64,000 bases of DNA from Caenispirillum bisanense (GCA_945877815.1 CAMDWJ010000017.1:26219-90218); one strand, 5' to 3'; counted from the stretch's first letter, positions 1 to 11,492 are shown. A program made the numbers and translations. Notes: generated by a model from the sequence alone, not told the origin.

Positions 1-194
1 CAATGGGAATTGGCGCGCGCCATATGCGCCAGCAAGGTTCCTCTCGGACCGCGGTCGGGATCGATCAGGAACGGCAGATGCGTCGCCATGAGATGTCCGT
101 CGAGCGGACTGGTCACAACGCCGAAGGCATTGTGGCGAATGATATCGTGCAGATGCCTAAGATCGCCTTCGGAAAAATGCGATGGAACGTACAT
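1..194 (-). CDS. FMN-binding negative transcriptional regulator (PaiB-like), N-terminal part, runs off window start
   Basis: Minus-strand reading from ATG at 194: MYVPSHFSEGDLRHLHDIIRHNAFGVVTSPLDGHLMATHLPFLIDPDRGPRGTLLAHMARANSH; typical PaiB N-terminus. Not in the ORF track. Confidence 0.8.
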   Translation of the reverse strand, partial: MYVPSHFSEGDLRHLHDIIRHNAFGVVTSPLDGHLMATHLPFLIDPDRGPRGTLLAHMARANSH

Positions 195-253
195 GGCCTA
201 GCCCCCAATTCAGCGGGGGCGAGTGTCGCTTTTTTTGCGGAAGGGTGAAAGAG

Positions 254-1066
254 CTACCAGCTGGCGCCGTTGCGCGTATCGTCCGAGGCGCGGCGGCCGC
301 GCTTGCGCTTGCGGCGGTCTTCGCCCTTGACGATCTTGCGCTCCTTTTGGCGACGTTGCGGTCCGCGCTGAATGCGCATGGCTGCGGGGCGTTCGGCGGC
401 CTCGATCGCGATCATCAACACCTTTTCTTGGTCGCGGTCGTGCGACGCAGCAACGATATGCGCTTCGGTCAGAACCTTGCCGTGGATCTCGCGCCATTGA
501 GACAGGGCATCGAATGCCGCCTTGCGGTCGATGCGCCCGGTCTTTTCGTTCATCGCCTTGTCGGCATCGAGCGGCACGATCGCCTGCGGCACCAGATCGG
601 GATTGAAGGCATCGCGCAGATACTGCGTGCCGATCTCGTTGATGATCTTGATGGCCTCGTTCATCGCCTCGGCATTCGGCAGATCGAGCCGGAAGAAGAA
701 AAATTCGAGACCGTCGAATTCATAGGCTCCGGCCGGACCGACAGAGCGCGACAATTGATTTTCGCAAAACCGAGTGAAGGTGTCAGCGGAGCGCTCCCCG
801 GGCTTGGCCCTGATCGCCCGGAAGAAAGGACGCAAGTCGAACGCGAAAATCTTCGCCCCGCCGCCCGCGATTGATGTGCGTTCCTCGCTTATGTCGGCTT
901 CGGCATAGACGTGGCTGGTCGCGACGACGCGTTCGGGATCGATGGTATCGTCGATATAGATGGTTCCGCTGTCGAGATCGATGGACTCGTCGACCTCAAA
1001 CCCACCCAGCGCATCAGCCGACCCCGGCTTGCGCTTGGTTGTTTTGCCAAGGAGCCTACTTAACAT
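254..1066 (-). CDS. hypothetical protein with strongly basic C-terminal tail
   Basis: 270-aa ORF, tail RRQKERKIVKGEDRRKRKRGRRASDD; no family recognised. Confidence 0.7.
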   Translation of the reverse strand: MLSRLLGKTTKRKPGSADALGGFEVDESIDLDSGTIYIDDTIDPERVVATSHVYAEADISEERTSIAGGGAKIFAFDLRPFFRAIRAKPGERSADTFTRFCENQLSRSVGPAGAYEFDGLEFFFFRLDLPNAEAMNEAIKIINEIGTQYLRDAFNPDLVPQAIVPLDADKAMNEKTGRIDRKAAFDALSQWREIHGKVLTEAHIVAASHDRDQEKVLMIAIEAAERPAAMRIQRGPQRRQKERKIVKGEDRRKRKRGRRASDDTRNGASW

Positions 1067-1185
1067 TCCAAGTCCCTCACACGCCCGGCCGATGTCGTTG
1101 CATCGGTTGGGAGGAAATCTAAGCGGAGTCCGGCGCGCGCAAAATACGTAGCTTCAACAGTCGGACTACGGGAATTGGAACGTTC

Positions 1186-1962
1186 TCAGCGCCGCTCGAG
1201 CATCAATTTCTTGGTCTCGGCGATCGCCTTGGCCGGATTCAGCGACTTCGGACAGGTATTGGTGCAGTTCATGATCGTGTGGCACCGATACAATCGGAAC
1301 GGATCTTCGAGATTGTCGAGCCGATCGCCGGTCTTCTCATCGCGGGAATCCGCGATCCAGCGATAGGCTTGCAGCAGAACAGCAGGACCGAGATAACGAT
1401 CGGAATTCCACCAATAGGACGGGCAGCTGGTCGTGCAGCAGAAGCACAGAATGCATTCCCACAATCCATCGAGCTTGGCGCGCTCTTCGGGGCTTTGCAG
1501 ACGCTCTTTGTCCGGCGCCGGCGTATCTGTCTTCAACCACGGCTCGACCGAAGCATATTGCGCATAGGCCTTGGAGAGATCGGGCACCAGATCCTTCACC
1601 ACATCCATGTGCGGCAAGGGATAGACCTTCACGTCGCCTTTGATGTCGCCCATATCCTTGGTGCAGGCCAAGGTATTGGTGCCGTCGATGTTCATCGCGC
1701 AAGACCCGCACACGCCCTCGCGACACGAACGGCGGAAGGTCAGCGTCGGGTCCATATCGTTTTTGATCTTGATCAGCCCGTCCAGAACCATCGGGCCGCA
1801 CGTATCCATATCGACTTCGTAGGTATCGATGCTCGGATTCTGGCCGTCGTCCGGGCTCCAGCGATAGACCTGGTACTTGCGGATGTTCTTGGCGCCCGCC
1901 GGGGCCTTGTGGGTCTTGCCCTGCTTGACCTTGGAATTGCGCGGTAGCGAAAGTTCGACCAT
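1186..1962 (-). CDS. sdhB: succinate dehydrogenase iron-sulfur subunit
   Basis: [21 protein letters not shown] and [17 protein letters not shown] Fe-S motifs; next to sdhA. Confidence 0.97.
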   Translation of the reverse strand: MVELSLPRNSKVKQGKTHKAPAGAKNIRKYQVYRWSPDDGQNPSIDTYEVDMDTCGPMVLDGLIKIKNDMDPTLTFRRSCREGVCGSCAMNIDGTNTLACTKDMGDIKGDVKVYPLPHMDVVKDLVPDLSKAYAQYASVEPWLKTDTPAPDKERLQSPEERAKLDGLWECILCFCCTTSCPSYWWNSDRYLGPAVLLQAYRWIADSRDEKTGDRLDNLEDPFRLYRCHTIMNCTNTCPKSLNPAKAIAETKKLMLERR

Positions 1963-1974
1963 GCGAGGGGCCCC

Positions 1975-3765
1975 TTAATAAACGCGCTTTTGCGGCGCGA
2001 TATATTTCACATCTTCGGAGAGCGTATAGGTATGCACCGGCCGATAGCCGAGGCGAACCTTCGAACCCGGTTCGATCCAAGCGAGCGAGTGCTTCATCCA
2101 TTCCTTATCGTCGCGCTCGGGGAAATCCTCGCGCGCATGGGCGCCGCGCGATTCCTGACGGGCCTCGGCGGAATAAAGCGTAGTGAGCGAACTGGCGATG
2201 AGATTTTCAAGCTCCAGCGTTTCGACCAGATCGGAATTCCAAATCAGCGAGCGGTCGGCGACCTTCACCGAAGCGAAGCGCTTGGCAATTTCATCGATCT
2301 TCTGACAGCCTTCGGACAGAACCTCCTGGGTGCGGAACACGGCCGCGTTGTTCTGCATGAGACGTTGCATGTCGCCGCGTATTTTCGCAGTCGTTTCCGA
2401 GCCGTTGGCGTTGCGCAAAGCATCGAGACGCGCGATGGCTGCTTCGCCGGTCGAGGATTTCGGCTCTTTCACCTTGGCGCCGGGTTTGATCAGCTGAGCG
2501 GCGCGCAGCGCGGCCGCGCGGCCGAAGACGACGATATCGAGCAGCGAATTGGTACCGAGGCGGTTGGCACCGTGGACCGAGACGCAGGCTGCCTCGCCGA
2601 TGGCCATCAAGCCTGGGCAGACGGCCTCCGAATCGGTCGCGGTCGGACGCAAAACCTCGCCGTGATAGTTGGTCGGAATGCCGCCCATATTATAATGCAC
2701 GGTCGGCAGAATCGGGATCGGCTCCTTGGTCGCATCGACGCCGGCGAAGATGCGCGCCGTTTCGGTGATGCCGGGCAGCCGCTGGTTCAGCACCTCGGCG
2801 CCGAGATGCTCGAGATGCAGATAGATGAAATCCTTGTTCGGGCCGCAGCCGCGCCCTTCGCGAATCTCGACGGTCATCGAGCGGCTGACGACGTCGCGCG
2901 ATGCCAAATCTTTCGCAGTCGGCGCGTAACGTTCCATGAAGGCATCGCCTTCGGAATTGGTCACATACCCGCCTTCGCCGCGCGCCCCTTCGGTGATCAA
3001 GCAACCGGCGCCATAGATGCCAGTGGGATGGAATTGCACGAATTCCATGTCCTGAACCGGAAGCCCGGCGCGCGCCACCATGCCGTTGCCGTCGCCGGTG
3101 CAGGTATGCGCCGAGGTGCAGGAGAAATAGCTGCGCCCGTAACCGCCGGTCGCCAGCACGGTCATGCTGGCCAGGAAGCGGTGCATAGTGCCGTCGGCCA
3201 GGTTCCAGGCCATGACGCCACGGCACGAGCCGTCGTCGTCCATGATCAGGTCGATGGCGATGAATTCGACGAAGAATTCCGCATTGTGCTTCAGCGACTG
3301 CTGATAGAGCGTATGCAGGATGGCATGGCCGGTACGGTCGGCTGCGGCGCAGGCACGTTCGACCGGCGCCTTGCCGTAATCGCGCATGTGGCCGCCGAAC
3401 GGACGCTGATAGATCTTGCCTTCATCGGTGCGCGAGAAGGGCACGCCGAAATGCTCAAGCTCGTAGACGGCCGGAACAGCCTCGCGGCACATATATTCGA
3501 TGGCATCCTGGTCGCCCAGCCAATCGGCGCCCTTGACGGTGTCGTACATATGCCACTGCCAGCTGTCTTCCTGCATATTGCCGAGCGCTGCACCGATGCC
3601 GCCTTGGGCCGCGACCGTATGGCTACGGGTCGGGAAGACCTTGGTGATGCAGGCGGTGCGCAGACCGGCGGCACCCATGCCGAGCGTCGCGCGCAGGCCG
3701 GCACCTCCCGCACCCACCACAATCACATCGTGAACGTGGTCGACGATTTTATACGAAGTGGGCAT
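1975..3765 (-). CDS. sdhA: succinate dehydrogenase flavoprotein subunit
   Basis: [31 protein letters not shown]; start trimmed to [10 protein letters not shown] (ATG at 3765). Confidence 0.97.
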   Translation of the reverse strand: MPTSYKIVDHVHDVIVVGAGGAGLRATLGMGAAGLRTACITKVFPTRSHTVAAQGGIGAALGNMQEDSWQWHMYDTVKGADWLGDQDAIEYMCREAVPAVYELEHFGVPFSRTDEGKIYQRPFGGHMRDYGKAPVERACAAADRTGHAILHTLYQQSLKHNAEFFVEFIAIDLIMDDDGSCRGVMAWNLADGTMHRFLASMTVLATGGYGRSYFSCTSAHTCTGDGNGMVARAGLPVQDMEFVQFHPTGIYGAGCLITEGARGEGGYVTNSEGDAFMERYAPTAKDLASRDVVSRSMTVEIREGRGCGPNKDFIYLHLEHLGAEVLNQRLPGITETARIFAGVDATKEPIPILPTVHYNMGGIPTNYHGEVLRPTATDSEAVCPGLMAIGEAACVSVHGANRLGTNSLLDIVVFGRAAALRAAQLIKPGAKVKEPKSSTGEAAIARLDALRNANGSETTAKIRGDMQRLMQNNAAVFRTQEVLSEGCQKIDEIAKRFASVKVADRSLIWNSDLVETLELENLIASSLTTLYSAEARQESRGAHAREDFPERDDKEWMKHSLAWIEPGSKVRLGYRPVHTYTLSEDVKYIAPQKRVY

Positions 3766-3772
3766 GGGACGT

Positions 3773-4153
3773 TCAGCCTCCGAAGGCGACCTTGACGAGT
3801 GCGACCAGCGAAAACGCGGCCAGGAAAATACAGGCGAAAATATTGAGCACGAGCAGAACGGTCTTCGCTCTCTCGGCGTGAATGTAATCCTCGATGACGA
3901 CCTGAAGCCCAAGCTGCAGATGATAAAACATCGTGGTAACAAGCAATGCCATCAGCAGGAAGTTGGCGCCGGTCGCGAGCCAGACCTTGAAGGCCGCGTG
4001 GGAGACCCCCGCCAGATTGATTGCCTGTGTGACGAACCAGATGCCGAGCGGAACCAGGGCCACGGCCGTCAGGCGCTGAACCCACCAATGGCGCACCCCG
4101 TCCTTGGCCGAACCGAGACCGCGGACGCGGGCGAGATCGCTGCGAAGATCCAT
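3773..4153 (-). CDS. sdhD: succinate dehydrogenase membrane anchor subunit
   Basis: [37 protein letters not shown]; three TM helices; between sdhC and sdhA. Confidence 0.93.
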   Translation of the reverse strand: MDLRSDLARVRGLGSAKDGVRHWWVQRLTAVALVPLGIWFVTQAINLAGVSHAAFKVWLATGANFLLMALLVTTMFYHLQLGLQVVIEDYIHAERAKTVLLVLNIFACIFLAAFSLVALVKVAFGG

Positions 4154-4164
4154 GTGCCTTCCCC

Positions 4165-4545
4165 TCAAGCCAGCGCGATCGCCCAGGTCAGTGCCGTCAG
4201 CACGACCGAGGCGACGATCACGGTCCAACCGGTGGCATACATCTTGGGGATATCGAAGCCCCAACCTGTATCCCAGGCGAGATGGCGAATGCCGTTACAC
4301 AGATGGAAAAAGAACGCGAAGGTCCAGCCCAGCAGCAGCAGCAAACCGAAGGGTGAGGCGAGCAGGCTCTGCGCGGTGGCGAAGCTGTCCGGCCCGTAGG
4401 AAGCCGCCGACAGCCAATAAGCCAAAACCAGCGCACCCACGCTGAGTGCGATCCCGGTGATGCGATGGGCGATCGAAAGGACCATCGTGATCTGCCACCG
4501 ATACACCCCGAGGTGCGGCGAGAGTGGACGGTTACCCGTGGACAT
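4165..4545 (-). CDS. sdhC: succinate dehydrogenase cytochrome b556 subunit
   Basis: RPLSPHLGVYRWQITMVLSIAHRITG signature. Confidence 0.95.
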   Translation of the reverse strand: MSTGNRPLSPHLGVYRWQITMVLSIAHRITGIALSVGALVLAYWLSAASYGPDSFATAQSLLASPFGLLLLLGWTFAFFFHLCNGIRHLAWDTGWGFDIPKMYATGWTVIVASVVLTALTWAIALA

Positions 4546-4708
4546 GTTGGCAGCCCCGTCTTGAAATCTTCCGGCGCGGGAAACCGCACCCCCTGTATGT
4601 CGTCGGGTTTAGACGCTCGCCGGAATCGTGTCAACGGAGCCAGACCACGATCAGCTATGCGATGGCCACACGGCAAACCCTTGCAAACAAAGGCGCTCAC
4701 AAATTGCC

Positions 4709-4769
4709 TGTGCATAGTCCTGTGGATAAAGTGTTATTTGATTGTGCAAATAAAAGATTTTTATACACA
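4709..4769. promoter_or_regulatory. cluster of DnaA-box-like 9-mers in AT-rich DNA
   Basis: TGTGGATAA 4721-4729 (exact complement of TTATCCACA), TTATACACA 4761-4769 (fits TTATNCACA), TGTGCATAG 4709-4717 (one mismatch), TGTGCAAAT 4743-4751 (weak); followed by AT-rich 4770-4820. Confidence 0.6.
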
Positions 4770-4837
4770 GAATTTTTCCAATATTCGCGATATTTATATT
4801 GAAGCAATTTCTGCTTTTACTCATCATTCCTCGGTAC

Positions 4838-4860
4838 GCGAAAGCGTTTCGCCGCTTTTT
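4838..4860 (+). terminator. hairpin followed by T-run
   Basis: GCGAAA-GCG-TTTCGC then CGCTTTTT. Confidence 0.4.
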
Positions 4861-5291
4861 CCAGCCCAGAACGCCGGTCCCTTGGGGCCGCCACCCGAAG
4901 CAGAAAGAGCGGATGCCCGTCGATGGCCGTCTTCGGGCGGCTCACCGGCGGCAGCGGTGTCCGGGCTATTTCCGATTCGCGTCGGAGGAGGGCTGGACAC
5001 AGCATCTCGCCGCGTTTCGGTGCGGGCGGGTGGACATCGACGGTCAAGCTGAGCCCTTCGGGCGCGCGGATCGTTCGAACGGATGGTTTCGTTTGGTGGC
5101 CTGACCAAGGAAACAACACATCCGTAGTGCCGCTCTTCGCACCTGGACACCGGGAGAAGCTGACGCGGAAGGCGAGGACGGTTTCGACCACGGAACCGGA
5201 TGAGCCGCCAACGTCCGGCCCGGGTCCGGTCCCCAACGGGAGCGCGCCCGTGGCGCGAAGCACAAACGCGTATAGGAGCCTAACGGCTCTA

Positions 5292-5364
5292 AAGAGGCGT
5301 CAGGAAGCGTCGCTCGCGGCGCGTTACAAAGGGATCCCAGGCCCTGCGTAACCTGACGCCTCTT
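5292..5364. other. long inverted repeat / structured RNA candidate
   Basis: AAGAGGCGTCAGG (5292-5304) and CCTGACGCCTCTT (5352-5364), 13-bp perfect arms, inner GTTAC/GTAAC arms; followed by AACTTTTCCCCTTTTTT. Confidence 0.5.
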
Positions 5365-5531
5365 AACTTTTCCCCTTTTTTGACGTTCCGCTTTTAACGC
5401 CGCTTGATTGAGTTGCGATTACGCATCCCGACAAGCGGCTATGTATTTTCCGAAAATGCGGACAACCCCGATGCTCAGGCCCGCGTCTCGCCCATATCAT
5501 CCGCCCATCAACCGACAGTGGATGACATCCG

Positions 5532-6056
5532 GTGGCCGGGCTTAATATCAGCAAAGTTAAATTCCTCGTCGTCGAAGACAATCCCTTCATGAAGGAGTTG
5601 TATCGCCAGATTCTGCGTACGCTCGGCGTGACCCAGACCGTGGAAGCGTCCGACGGAAGCGAGGGCTTGATCATGCTGAAGGAGATGAGCCCTGACATCG
5701 TGATGCTCGACTGGCAGATGGAACCGATGGACGGGATCGCTTTCGCCAAGCAAGTTCGCAGTCGGGAAAGCCCGAGCCCCTACGTTCCCATCATCATGAT
5801 CACGGCCTATTCGGAAATCCTTCGGGTGACCGAAGCGCGCGACGCCGGCGTAAACGAGCTGCTGGCAAAGCCTATCGCCGCCACCAATCTGTTCTTGCGT
5901 ATCCGCGCCGTGATCGAGCGGCCCCGCCTGTTCGTCCAGGCGGAAACCTATTTCGGGCCCGACCGTCGCAGGCGGAACGATCCCAATCGCAAGGGCGAGG
6001 ATCGACGCAAGGTTATCGACAAGGACCTCGCCTTCATCGGCGAGAGCGCGGCATAA
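5532..6056 (+). CDS. response regulator receiver protein (REC domain, basic C-terminal tail)
   Basis: VVEDNPFMKELYRQIL...DIVMLDWQMEPMDG...MITAY...KPI; tail FGPDRRRRNDPNRKGEDRRK. Confidence 0.92.
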   Translation: MAGLNISKVKFLVVEDNPFMKELYRQILRTLGVTQTVEASDGSEGLIMLKEMSPDIVMLDWQMEPMDGIAFAKQVRSRESPSPYVPIIMITAYSEILRVTEARDAGVNELLAKPIAATNLFLRIRAVIERPRLFVQAETYFGPDRRRRNDPNRKGEDRRKVIDKDLAFIGESAA

Positions 6057-6058
6057 AA

Positions 6059-7090
6059 CTAAGCCGCTTTTTCCAAATAATCGCGCGTCAACAACTCGGC
6101 GATCTGCACCGCGTTGAGCGCCGCACCCTTGCGCAGATTGTCCGCTACCACCCACAGACTGATGCCGTTCTCGACGGTCGGATCCTGACGGATGCGGCTG
6201 ACATAAACCGGATCTTCGCCGGCGATCTCCGCCGGCGTCGCATAGCCTTCGTTGGCGCGATGGTCGATGACGACGACACCCGGCGCATTGCGCAGGGCAT
6301 TGCGCGCCTCTTCATCGGTGATCGAACGCTCGAACTCGATATTGATCGATTCGGCATGGCCGATGAAAACCGGCACGCGCACACAGGTCGCGTTTACCTT
6401 GATCTTGGGATCGAGGATCTTCTTGGTCTCGACCACCATCTTCCATTCTTCCTTGGTCGAACCGTCATCCATGAAGACGTCGATATGGGGAATGACATTG
6501 AAGGCGATCGCCTTGGTGAAGGTCTCTTGGTACTTGCGTTCCGGCTCGTTCAGGAAAATGCCGCGCGTCTGGCTGAACAGCTCGTCCATCCCGGCCTTGC
6601 CCGCACCCGACACGGATTGATAGGTCGAAACGACGACGCGCTTGATGCGCGCGAGATCGTGTAGCGGCTTAAGAGCCACCACCATCTGGATCGTCGAGCA
6701 GTTCGGATTGGCGATGATGCCCTTCTTGCGATAGTCGGCGATCGCCTGCGGATTGACCTCGGGCACCACCAGCGGCACGTCCGGGTCCATCCGCCAAAAG
6801 GACGTATTGTCGATAACGATGGCGCCTGCCTTGGCCGCGCGCGGGCTATGCTCGGCCGACACCTTGGCGCCCGGCGACGACAGCACGATATTGGTGCCCT
6901 TAAAGTCGAAATCGGCGAGATTGCCGACCTTGAGCACGTCGTCTTCGCCGTAGGAGACCTCCACACCCATCGAGCGCGACGAGGCCAGCGCGGTCACGTC
7001 TTTGGCGGACACGCCCTTGTCCGCCAGGATCTGCAAAATCTCGCGCCCGACATTGCCGGTGGCGCCGACGACTGCATACTTCGCGCTCAT
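6059..7090 (-). CDS. asd: aspartate-semialdehyde dehydrogenase
   Basis: AVVGATGNVGREIL, NPNCSTIQMVVAL. Confidence 0.96.
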   Translation of the reverse strand: MSAKYAVVGATGNVGREILQILADKGVSAKDVTALASSRSMGVEVSYGEDDVLKVGNLADFDFKGTNIVLSSPGAKVSAEHSPRAAKAGAIVIDNTSFWRMDPDVPLVVPEVNPQAIADYRKKGIIANPNCSTIQMVVALKPLHDLARIKRVVVSTYQSVSGAGKAGMDELFSQTRGIFLNEPERKYQETFTKAIAFNVIPHIDVFMDDGSTKEEWKMVVETKKILDPKIKVNATCVRVPVFIGHAESINIEFERSITDEEARNALRNAPGVVVIDHRANEGYATPAEIAGEDPVYVSRIRQDPTVENGISLWVVADNLRKGAALNAVQIAELLTRDYLEKAA

Positions 7091-7131
7091 AACCTGTCTC
7101 CTGCTACCTCTTCTAGATATGCGGCGCCCAA

Positions 7132-8256
7132 TTAGGCCGCAAGCTTGTCGAGTTCCGCCAAAATCGCCGATCCCATCGTATCGGTCGAGACCTTCGCCTT
7201 GCCGGGTTCCATGATATCGGCCGTGCGCATCCCATTATTGAGCACGTTCTGCACCGCTTGATCGATACGGTCGGCGTCTTCGACCATATCGAAGGAATAG
7301 CGCAACATCATCCCGAAGGACAGGATGGTGGCGAGCGGATTGGCGACACCCTTGCCCGCGATATCGGGGGCCGAGCCATGCACCGGCTCGTAAAGCGCGG
7401 CACGGCGACCGGTCTTGTCGGGCGCACCCAGCGAAGCGGACGGCAACATGCCGAGCGAGCCGGTCAACATCGCCGCGCAATCGGACAGGATATCGCCAAA
7501 CATATTGCCCGTCACGATGACGTCGAACTGTTTCGGGTTGCGCACGAGCTGCATCGCCGCGTTATCGACATACATGTGGCTGAGCTGAACATCCGGGTAT
7601 TCGCCCTTGATGCTCTCCATCACTTCGCGCCACATCACGGTGGTCTCAAGTACGTTCGCCTTGTCGATCGAGCAAACACGCTTATTGCGCTTGCCCGCCA
7701 GATCAAACGCCACGCGACCGATACGCTCCACCTCGTCCGTGGTGTAGGTCATCGTGTTCACGCCCTTGCGGCGACCATCTGGCAAGGTTTCGATGCCGCG
7801 CGGCTCGCCAAAATAAATATCGCCCGTGAGTTCGCGGATGATCATGATGTCGAGGCCTTTGACGACATCGAGCTTCAAGGTCGACGCATTGGCCAATGCG
7901 TCGAACACGACGGCCGGACGCAGATTGGCGAACAAGCTTAATTGCTTGCGGATGCCGAGCAGGCCGCGTTCGGGTTGCTGCGCGAAGGGAAGCTTCTCCC
8001 ATTTCGGGCCGCCCACCGCGCCCATGATGATGGCATCGGCCGCATGCGCCAATTCCATCGTGCGATCAGGCAGCGGGTTGCCGGCTCCATCTATCGCGGC
8101 GCCGCCGATCAAGGCTTCGTCGAGCGCGAAAGTTACGTGGCGACGCTTGTCCATCCAGTCGATGACGCGCCGAACTTCGGCCATGACTTCCGGACCAATG
8201 CCGTCGCCGGGCAGCACGAGAAGTCGCTTGTTCGCAGCCAAGATAATCTCCCTCAA
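7132..8256 (-). CDS. leuB: 3-isopropylmalate dehydrogenase
   Basis: [38 protein letters not shown]. Confidence 0.97.
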   Translation of the reverse strand: MREIILAANKRLLVLPGDGIGPEVMAEVRRVIDWMDKRRHVTFALDEALIGGAAIDGAGNPLPDRTMELAHAADAIIMGAVGGPKWEKLPFAQQPERGLLGIRKQLSLFANLRPAVVFDALANASTLKLDVVKGLDIMIIRELTGDIYFGEPRGIETLPDGRRKGVNTMTYTTDEVERIGRVAFDLAGKRNKRVCSIDKANVLETTVMWREVMESIKGEYPDVQLSHMYVDNAAMQLVRNPKQFDVIVTGNMFGDILSDCAAMLTGSLGMLPSASLGAPDKTGRRAALYEPVHGSAPDIAGKGVANPLATILSFGMMLRYSFDMVEDADRIDQAVQNVLNNGMRTADIMEPGKAKVSTDTMGSAILAELDKLAA

Positions 8257-8281
8257 CGAATTTTAATGAAAATTGTTCTGG

Positions 8282-8887
8282 TTAAAGCCAGGGCTGGGCG
8301 GCCTTCATCTTCTCCTCGTAGGAGGAGATTTTGGTCCCCTTCTGGAGCGTAAGGCCGATATCGTCGAGCCCGTTCAATAGGCAATGCTTCTTGAAGGGAT
8401 CGATGTCGAATTTGATGACGCCGCCATCGGGACGCCGGATCTCCTGGCTTTCAAGATCGACGGTGAAGGTGGCATTGGCGCCGTTCTCGGCATCGTGCGT
8501 GAGCTGGTCGATCTGCTCTTGCGGCAGGCGGATTAGCAACATGCCGTTCTTGAACGCATTGTTGTAGAAAATATCGGCGAAGTCCGGCGCGATGACGCAA
8601 CGGATGCCGAAATTGTCGAGCGCCCACGGCGCATGCTCGCGCGAAGAGCCGCAGCCGAAGTTCGTTCCGGCGACCAGGATCTTCGCCTTGCGATAGGCCG
8701 GCTGGTTGAGCACGAAATCCGGGCGCTCCTTGCCCTGCTCGTCATAGCGCAGGGTATAGAACAACGACGGGCCAAAGCCCGTCCGCTTGATGGATTTTAG
8801 GAACCGCGCGGGGATGATCATGTCGGTATCGACATTGACCATCGGCAAGGGGGCGGCGACACCAGTGAGGCTCGTGAACTTTTCCAT
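8282..8887 (-). CDS. leuD: 3-isopropylmalate dehydratase small subunit
   Basis: [33 protein letters not shown]. Confidence 0.97.
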   Translation of the reverse strand: MEKFTSLTGVAAPLPMVNVDTDMIIPARFLKSIKRTGFGPSLFYTLRYDEQGKERPDFVLNQPAYRKAKILVAGTNFGCGSSREHAPWALDNFGIRCVIAPDFADIFYNNAFKNGMLLIRLPQEQIDQLTHDAENGANATFTVDLESQEIRRPDGGVIKFDIDPFKKHCLLNGLDDIGLTLQKGTKISSYEEKMKAAQPWL

Positions 8888-10293
8888 CAGTTGAACTCCC
8901 TCACGTCCGCCAGATGACCCTTGATCGCGGCAGCAGCAGCCATCGCAGGCGACAGCAAATGCGTGCGACCACCGGGGCCTTGGCGGCCTTCGAAGTTGCG
9001 GTTGGAAGTCGAGGCCGAGCGTTCTCCCGGCTTAAGCTTATCGTTGTTCATGGCGAGGCACATCGAACAGCCCGCATCGCGCCATTCGAACCCGGCATCG
9101 GTGAAGATCTTGTCGAGGCCTTCGCTTTCGGCCTGTTCCTTAACGAGCCCCGAACCGGGAACCACCAGCGCCTGAACGTGATCGGCCTTCTTGCGCCCCT
9201 TCACAATAACGGCGGCGGCGCGCAAATCCTCGATGCGCGAGTTGGTGCACGATCCGATGAACATCTTGTCGATCCTGACATCCTGCATCGCAGTGCCCGG
9301 TGTGAGGCCCATATAGGCGAGCGAGCGTTCGAGCTTCTTGCGTTTGCCTTCGTCGGCGATGTCCTTCGGATCGGGAACATGACCTGTGATCGGCACGACA
9401 TCCTCAGGACTGGTGCCCCAGGTGACCATCGGCGTGATGTCGCGCGCATTCAACGTGACCTCGACATCGTATTTGGCGCCCGGATCGGAGGGCAGCGACT
9501 TCCAATAGGTGAGCGCCATTTCCCAGGTCGCACCCTTGGGCGACATCGGCCGGCCCATCAGATATTCGAAGGTTTTCTCGTCAGGCGCGATGAGGCCGGC
9601 GCGCGCGCCCGCTTCGATCGTCATGTTGCAGACCGTCATGCGGCCCGCCATGTCGAGATTGCGCACCGCTTCGCCGGCGTATTCGACGACGCAGCCGGTA
9701 CCGCCGGCCGTGCCGATCTTGCCGATGATGGCAAGGATCATGTCCTTCGCGGTGATGCCGACGGGCAATGCGCCGTCGACCGAAATGCGCATGTTTTTCG
9801 CCTTGGTTTGGATCATGGTCTGGCTCGCCAGAACATGCTCCACCTCGGAGGTGCCGATGCCGAAGGCGAGCGAGCCGAAGGCGCCGTGCGTCGCCGTATG
9901 CGAATCGCCGCACACCATCGTCGTGCCCGGCAGGGTGAAGCCCTGCTCCGGCCCGATGACATGACAGATGCCCTGGCGGATATCGTCCATGCCGAAGAGC
10001 TGGATGCCGAACTCCTTGCAGTTTGTCGTCAGCGCCTCGACCTGGATGCGCGACTCTTCTTCCTCGATGCCCTTATCGCGGTTTTCGGTCGGCACATTGT
10101 GATCAGGGACCGCGAGCGTAAGATCGGGGCGGCGCACCTTGCGTCCGGTATTGCGCAATCCCTCGAACGCCTGCGGGCTCGTCACTTCGTGCACGAGATG
10201 ACGGTCGATGAAAATCAGGCAGGTACCGTCTGCCTGTTGATCGACCAGATGAGCGTCCCAAATCTTATCGAAAAGCGTGCGCGGGCCGGCCAT
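8887..10293 (-). CDS. leuC: 3-isopropylmalate dehydratase large subunit
   Basis: [55 protein letters not shown]. Confidence 0.97.
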   Translation of the reverse strand: MAGPRTLFDKIWDAHLVDQQADGTCLIFIDRHLVHEVTSPQAFEGLRNTGRKVRRPDLTLAVPDHNVPTENRDKGIEEEESRIQVEALTTNCKEFGIQLFGMDDIRQGICHVIGPEQGFTLPGTTMVCGDSHTATHGAFGSLAFGIGTSEVEHVLASQTMIQTKAKNMRISVDGALPVGITAKDMILAIIGKIGTAGGTGCVVEYAGEAVRNLDMAGRMTVCNMTIEAGARAGLIAPDEKTFEYLMGRPMSPKGATWEMALTYWKSLPSDPGAKYDVEVTLNARDITPMVTWGTSPEDVVPITGHVPDPKDIADEGKRKKLERSLAYMGLTPGTAMQDVRIDKMFIGSCTNSRIEDLRAAAVIVKGRKKADHVQALVVPGSGLVKEQAESEGLDKIFTDAGFEWRDAGCSMCLAMNNDKLKPGERSASTSNRNFEGRQGPGGRTHLLSPAMAAAAAIKGHLADVREFN

Positions 10294-10299
10294 CAGTGG

Positions 10300-10752
10300 C
10301 TACTCCTTGTCGCTGGCCGCTTCGGGGGCGGCTTCGCGCGACGTCGAGGTCGCATGCAGATCGCGTTCGGCGGCCGAGAGCTTGGCCGCGTAACCGTCGG
10401 TGCGCTCAGAGATGCGCGCACTCTTGCCTTGGCGACCGCGCAGGTAATAGAGCTTCGCGCGGCGAACGTCGCCGCGACGGATCACTTCGATCTTCGCGAC
10501 GTTCGGCGAATAGAGCGGAAACACGCGTTCGACACCTTCGCCGTACGAGATCTTGCGGACCGTGAAGTTGGAATTGAGGCCCGAGTTCTTGCGCGCGATG
10601 CACAATCCTTCGAAAGCCTGGATGCGCGAGCGCTCGCCTTCGACCACCTTCACGCTGACGCGAATGGTATCGCCCGGCGCGAATTCCGGCGCGGGCTTGC
10701 CGGCCGTCAGCTTGTCGATCTGCTGCTGTTCTACTTCTTGCAACGTGTTCAT
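10300..10752 (-). CDS. rplS: 50S ribosomal protein L19
   Basis: [33 protein letters not shown]; start trimmed to [10 protein letters not shown]. Confidence 0.96.
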   Translation of the reverse strand: MNTLQEVEQQQIDKLTAGKPAPEFAPGDTIRVSVKVVEGERSRIQAFEGLCIARKNSGLNSNFTVRKISYGEGVERVFPLYSPNVAKIEVIRRGDVRRAKLYYLRGRQGKSARISERTDGYAAKLSAAERDLHATSTSREAAPEAASDKE

Positions 10753-11492
10753 CTCTTCATCCCCGATCCTTGGGCGGCGTACCTTGTCCATAAATCGGGA
10801 CGCCGTTCTCGTGTGATCCTCTCGGCCTGATCCAAACGCCAAGCGCGAACTTTTTCGTGATGACCGGAAATCAGAACCTCCGGCACCTCCCGATCGCGCC
10901 ACGTGCGCGGCCGGGTATAGTGAGGGTATTCAAGCAACCCTCCTTCGAAACTCTCTTCCTCGGATGAACCGAGGCCTCCCATCACTCCGGGCAACAGCCG
11001 CACGCAGGCGTCGATCAGCGCGATCGCCGCAGGCTCGCCGCCCGACAGAACGAAATCGCCGAGGCTGATTTCTTCCATCGACCAAGCTTCGACAACGCGC
11101 TCGTCGATCCCTTCGAACCGACCGCACAACATCACCGCACCCGGGCCTTCGGCCAGCGCGTGAATTCGCGCCTGAGTCAACGGCGTACCGCGTGGGCTGA
11201 GGAAAACGACGGGTACTTGATCGTCGCGCGCGCTCACCACACTCGCCAGCGCCTCGTCAACGACGTCGGGGCGCATCACCATGCCAGGCCCGCCGCCGAA
11301 CGGGGCATCATCGACGACGCGGTGTTTATCGCGCGCAAAGGAGCGAATATCAACCGCATTGAGCCGCCACAACCCGTCCTCGAGGGCGCGTCCGGCCAGC
11401 GAATGGGCGAGCGGCCCCGGAAACATTTCCGGGAACAGGGTCAGAACGTCCGCAGTCCAGGGAGCGGCGGACGGGAGGTCACGAGCGTTCAT
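10749..11492 (-). CDS. trmD: tRNA (guanine-N1)-methyltransferase
   Basis: [35 protein letters not shown]. Confidence 0.97.
   Translation of the reverse strand: MNARDLPSAAPWTADVLTLFPEMFPGPLAHSLAGRALEDGLWRLNAVDIRSFARDKHRVVDDAPFGGGPGMVMRPDVVDEALASVVSARDDQVPVVFLSPRGTPLTQARIHALAEGPGAVMLCGRFEGIDERVVEAWSMEEISLGDFVLSGGEPAAIALIDACVRLLPGVMGGLGSSEEESFEGGLLEYPHYTRPRTWRDREVPEVLISGHHEKVRAWRLDQAERITRERRPDLWTRYAAQGSGMKR

Noticed and set aside
1990-3795. 601-aa plus-strand ORF
   Set aside because: Antisense shadow of sdhA, typical of GC-rich codon bias.
4817-5263. 148-aa minus-strand ORF and overlapping ORFs in the sdhC-response regulator gap
   Set aside because: No recognisable motifs, several competing frames, Pro/Arg-rich composition; treated as non-coding.
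4820-5370. Possible RNase P RNA or tmRNA
   Set aside because: I could not find the conserved RNase P core (GAGGAAAGTCCGGGCT) or a tmRNA tag on either strand, so no identity was assigned.
8914-10830. 638-aa plus-strand ORF
   Set aside because: Antisense to leuC and rplS, which are clearly coding on the minus strand.
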